Shown here: positions 61,081 to 64,000 of the stretch, one piece after another
Layout of the letters: each line of letters begins with the position of its first letter
Position numbering within the stretch: position 1 is the first letter of the stretch
Assembly: GCF_905220365.1 (NCBI RefSeq)
Contig: NC_061133.1
Span: 8,298,171 to 8,362,170 of the forward strand
DNA from: Vanessa cardui
Lineage: Eukaryota; Arthropoda; Insecta; Lepidoptera; Nymphalidae
DNA length: 64,000 nt
Reading direction: 5' to 3'
Notes under the pieces: model-generated
Seen by the model: only the letters and a program-made list of their open reading frames with translations
What the model was told of the DNA's origin: nothing
Database searches by the model: none
Program-made: the position numbers and the translations under genes

Positions 61081-61240
61081 CTTCGTACGTACATCTTGGT
61101 GGTGGTGGTTTTGGTCTGGACCCAAGATAAAATAGAAAACTAATGATAATCTATATCGACTCGGCCGGGAATCGAAGCCGGGACCTCGGAGTGGCGTACC
61201 CTTGAAAACCGGTGTACACACCACTCGACCACGGAGGTCG

Positions 61241-62856
61241 CCAAATAATCAAAGAAAACCATAAATAATGAATGATAAATTACCTTCTTTTTAAAATCAT
61301 TTTAATATTAATAATTACCTTTTGTACAAACGCAAAGGACGAGAAAAACAGGAGAGCAATAAGGCATAAGAGAGCGTCATTCCCTTTGAAGTCAAGCCAT
61401 ACAAGTATTTCTTACCCCCGAGGCGAGTCAATGTTTAATATCTATACTATAATAAAATTCGAGTGTCTGTTTGTAATATGAAAATAACTGCTTTTTATTA
61501 AATACACGGCACATATACCAAACAAACAGTTTTCAATTTTTTTTCGGCTGGACCGATTTTGACGGTATTTTCCCTGACAAAATGCCAATATAATAAGATG
61601 TAACTTAGGCTACAACAATAACTTAACAGCTTGTTAAAATATAAAATTTTCTTATATAAGAATCTTTTATACCTATATGTGAATAGTGTCAAATTTAAAA
61701 TCTCTTTACAAATATTTCACCTAAACTATTGAGATAATGCTTTGATGATGCATGATGATGTTTACATGAGTAATTTTACTATTATTAAAAACGCTTTTGT
61801 TTTGCTAGGACAAAAATAAGATCTATACACATTCTGTTTCATGTGTACGTTGTTTTTATCGTATCCATTAAATAATTGACGCACGCGTTGTGAGACATAC
61901 GATATTTATAAAACTCTGTACTGCATATTCTATAAAAAAATTTCATTACAAAATATATGATGTTACTAGATTTTTATATGATCTTATAATAATGTTAAAT
62001 TGTACCTGTTACCTACATATGTATTGTAATAAAGTATGGTAGATAGCTTAACATCTATATATTTCCATATGTTATAAGGTAAGCAAGAAATTAATACACT
62101 TTTTCGTTACATTGAAATATTGTAAGAGCTCTTATTACTTTAGACTTACTGGCATATACGAATAGAACCTACTGGCATTTAAAATAAAGGGAGTTTTCAT
62201 TTGTAATTAGTGAATTGTTATATTGTTTTATGTTAGTATTAGCCGCCTACCCTCTACGTGTCACTGTACCTTAACATGATATATTACATTAAATTATCGT
62301 TCCGTTGGACGGTAGGACCGACATTAAACTGTATTCAAACACGCACAATATCGTTAGCAGTATTCCATGATCAAGATCGCAGAAAACACGTTAAGTGAAA
62401 CTCAAAAGTAATTATTATTACTCTTTTAATTGGTTTAGTCTACCTCTGAATCTTGTCACTCGGTTTATCGTCGAGGAGTTTTTAACGAGAGTTATATAAT
62501 TAATCAGAGCTCAGCCCAGCACTCACATCGAGCTTTATAAAACATAAAGTGTTATATTAGTGTGATAAGAGCAATTTGCTCCGTAGCAAATTAACTGCTA
62601 ATTTAATAATTTTCTCCGTCTAAGTAAAACGAGGTTGTCTCTAAATTAAATGATACACGATTCATAAGTTCATTTAATTTGAATTAGGAACGTTCCAATT
62701 TACGTTATTATTGTTAATGTAATAACTTAAGAGCGAGTATAAAGCAAAATTGATAATCTTTAACTAGATTTCGGGCCGATATAGTTAAAGATTATTATCA
62801 ATGTTATTATCAAAGTTACAAATGAAACAATGTATTTACGAGTTTAAGTACATAAA
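61241..62856. other. No gene seen
   Basis: Frames at 61272 and 61498 have no domain. Nothing else recognised. Confidence 0.35.
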
Positions 62857-62910
62857 TCTCTATGGACGGTGACGGTGGTAACTAATTATCATCAAGTGTC
62901 CCATTTGCAA
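62857..62910 (-). repeat. Fragment of the GATGGTAAGTGG dispersed repeat
   Basis: ctctatggacggtgacgg and taattatcatcaagtgtccc match the minus orientation of the left end of the family. Confidence 0.45.
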
Positions 62911-64000
62911 CGTAAAAAAAATTTTATTCTTTTTCTCTTTCGCTCATTTTTTCGTTTTTGTGTCTTTTTTTTCACTTTTGTTATTATAGTAATCAACATT
63001 AATTAATAGTTTAATAAGCATGTCGTGTTTCTATTACATTATCCATGGATAATTGATTATTTATATAAAAATAACAAATGTAAAAATCGCTAACAAACCT
63101 CATAAATGAATAAATCATTGAGGCAAAACCAGATAAATGTTTTAAAAATAATAACTGAGCTGAACTTAGGTTTATTTTTTGTAAATCCCGCTATGGCTCT
63201 GTTAAAGAGACTACGGAAAAAATATGACAGTCCGGCCCTCACCGTTGCTATATAGCGTGTTACTAAAGCGTCAACGTAATTCACTCTCTCGAAGCTCGTA
63301 GAACTTCGAGGAAATACGTCGTTGATTTTCATCATATCCGTAATTGGGTACAAATTGCTATTAGCTCTATGTAAGATGACCCCTCAGGGCTATTTATAAT
63401 ATGACAATGAAAATGCGTAACTTAATTTGTACCCGGTTTGTACGTATGGTTCATATTATTCAAAATTAATTCAAGCAGTACGAATTCCCTCAAAATTGTA
63501 TAGACCTAACAATTGATGAATTATATTAGAAGATAATTTAAAAAACATACATTGCTACAATTTTAAAATAATATTTCAAGATAATAGAGACTCGTGATAG
63601 TAGGGTCGAGAAAGAGTGCTTTATTTATATTTCTAAATTATCTAGGGTTCGGCGTTGAATTAAAAATTAAATTGATTTCAACTTAATTATAACACATCTG
63701 AAGCCACCAAGACCAACCAACTCATGCGGATCAGCGTTATGAAATAAACCGCAAAATTTCTGAACAGGAGAGACGTCTTATCCCAGGGGATAGGAGTGGA
63801 ACATTTACTGACTTTTGCTTATGGTGTATCAAAAATAACCGATTATTTATTAAAGAAAGTATTAAAAAAGTTCAAAGTAATCAAACAAAAGAAAAACGTC
63901 CTTTACGAAGTACTTCAACTAATTTGAAAAAAAATTATGTTTGCATAATGTAAGTCAAATTATGGTTAAACCGATAGAGCAAAGTTCAAACAAGTTTGTC
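62911..64000. other. No gene that can be supported
   Basis: The 87-codon minus-strand frame 63090-63353 has a less AT-driven stretch (VDALVTRYIATVRAGLSYFFRS) but no motif. Around 63760-63810, gagacgtcttatcccagggg and gtggaacatttac resemble the end of another SINE-type repeat. Confidence 0.3.

Larger units (their letters stand above)
60385..61240 (-). mobile_element. Second tRNA-derived SINE family, minus strand, split by an insertion
   Basis: The head (61240 down to about 61130) has gtcgagtggtgtgtacaccgg and ggcttcgattcccgg on its own strand, the A- and B-box region. The 3' part lies 500 bp away at 60385-60473 (attactctgatcccaatg, cacatcacat on the + strand, with an (aat)n tail). Both parts align to the copy at 5377. 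The insertion lies between them at about 60501-61030. A palindrome (61051-61080) interrupts the middle. Confidence 0.75.

Noticed and set aside
63090..63353. 87-codon minus-strand frame with a less biased middle
   Set aside because: No recognisable domain and no clear exon borders; kept only as a note in the flanking stretch.

Overview
The window looks like nuclear DNA from a lepidopteran, most likely a nymphalid butterfly. It is AT-rich and has no operons, no ribosome-binding sites and no long open frames. It is filled with repeats typical of Lepidoptera: a tRNA-derived SINE that I recognise as the Metulj type of butterflies, Helitron-like elements ending in CTAG, mariner and Tc1 relics, decayed LINE reverse transcriptases and MITEs. 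Family names come from memory of such elements; no library search was possible.

Only one host gene can be supported. On the + strand, from the left edge to about 11 kb, lie the last coding exons of a class A (rhodopsin-like) G-protein-coupled receptor of the neuropeptide type. Exon 5126-5292 encodes TM7 and helix 8. Exon 8842 (or 8883)-8913 and exon 10735-10778 encode a short tail and the stop codon. The earlier exons were not found and probably lie upstream of the window. The introns (about 3.5 and 1.8 kb) hold SINE and other repeat copies, and a Helitron-like element ends only 28 bp before the TM7 exon.

From about 11 kb to 64 kb I see no host gene that I can defend; this is intergenic DNA or intron. 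It holds ten recognisable Metulj-type SINEs (five on each strand, four with clear target-site duplications and one truncated copy with a probable one, plus an eleventh badly decayed trace), two copies of a second tRNA-derived SINE, many fragments of two other dispersed families, a 354-bp hAT-type MITE with an 8-bp duplication, a nearly complete but dead mariner (42213-43496), a Tc1 relic, four LINE relics, and two copies of a foldback retroposon-like element with 13-bp duplications. Several elements are nested.

The most unusual signals are a set of perfect or near-perfect short palindromes created inside repeat copies, which look like local template-switch events, the foldback family whose centre is flipped between its two copies, and two phase-compatible splice choices in the receptor tail. 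I do not see a new defence, metabolic or mobile system here.
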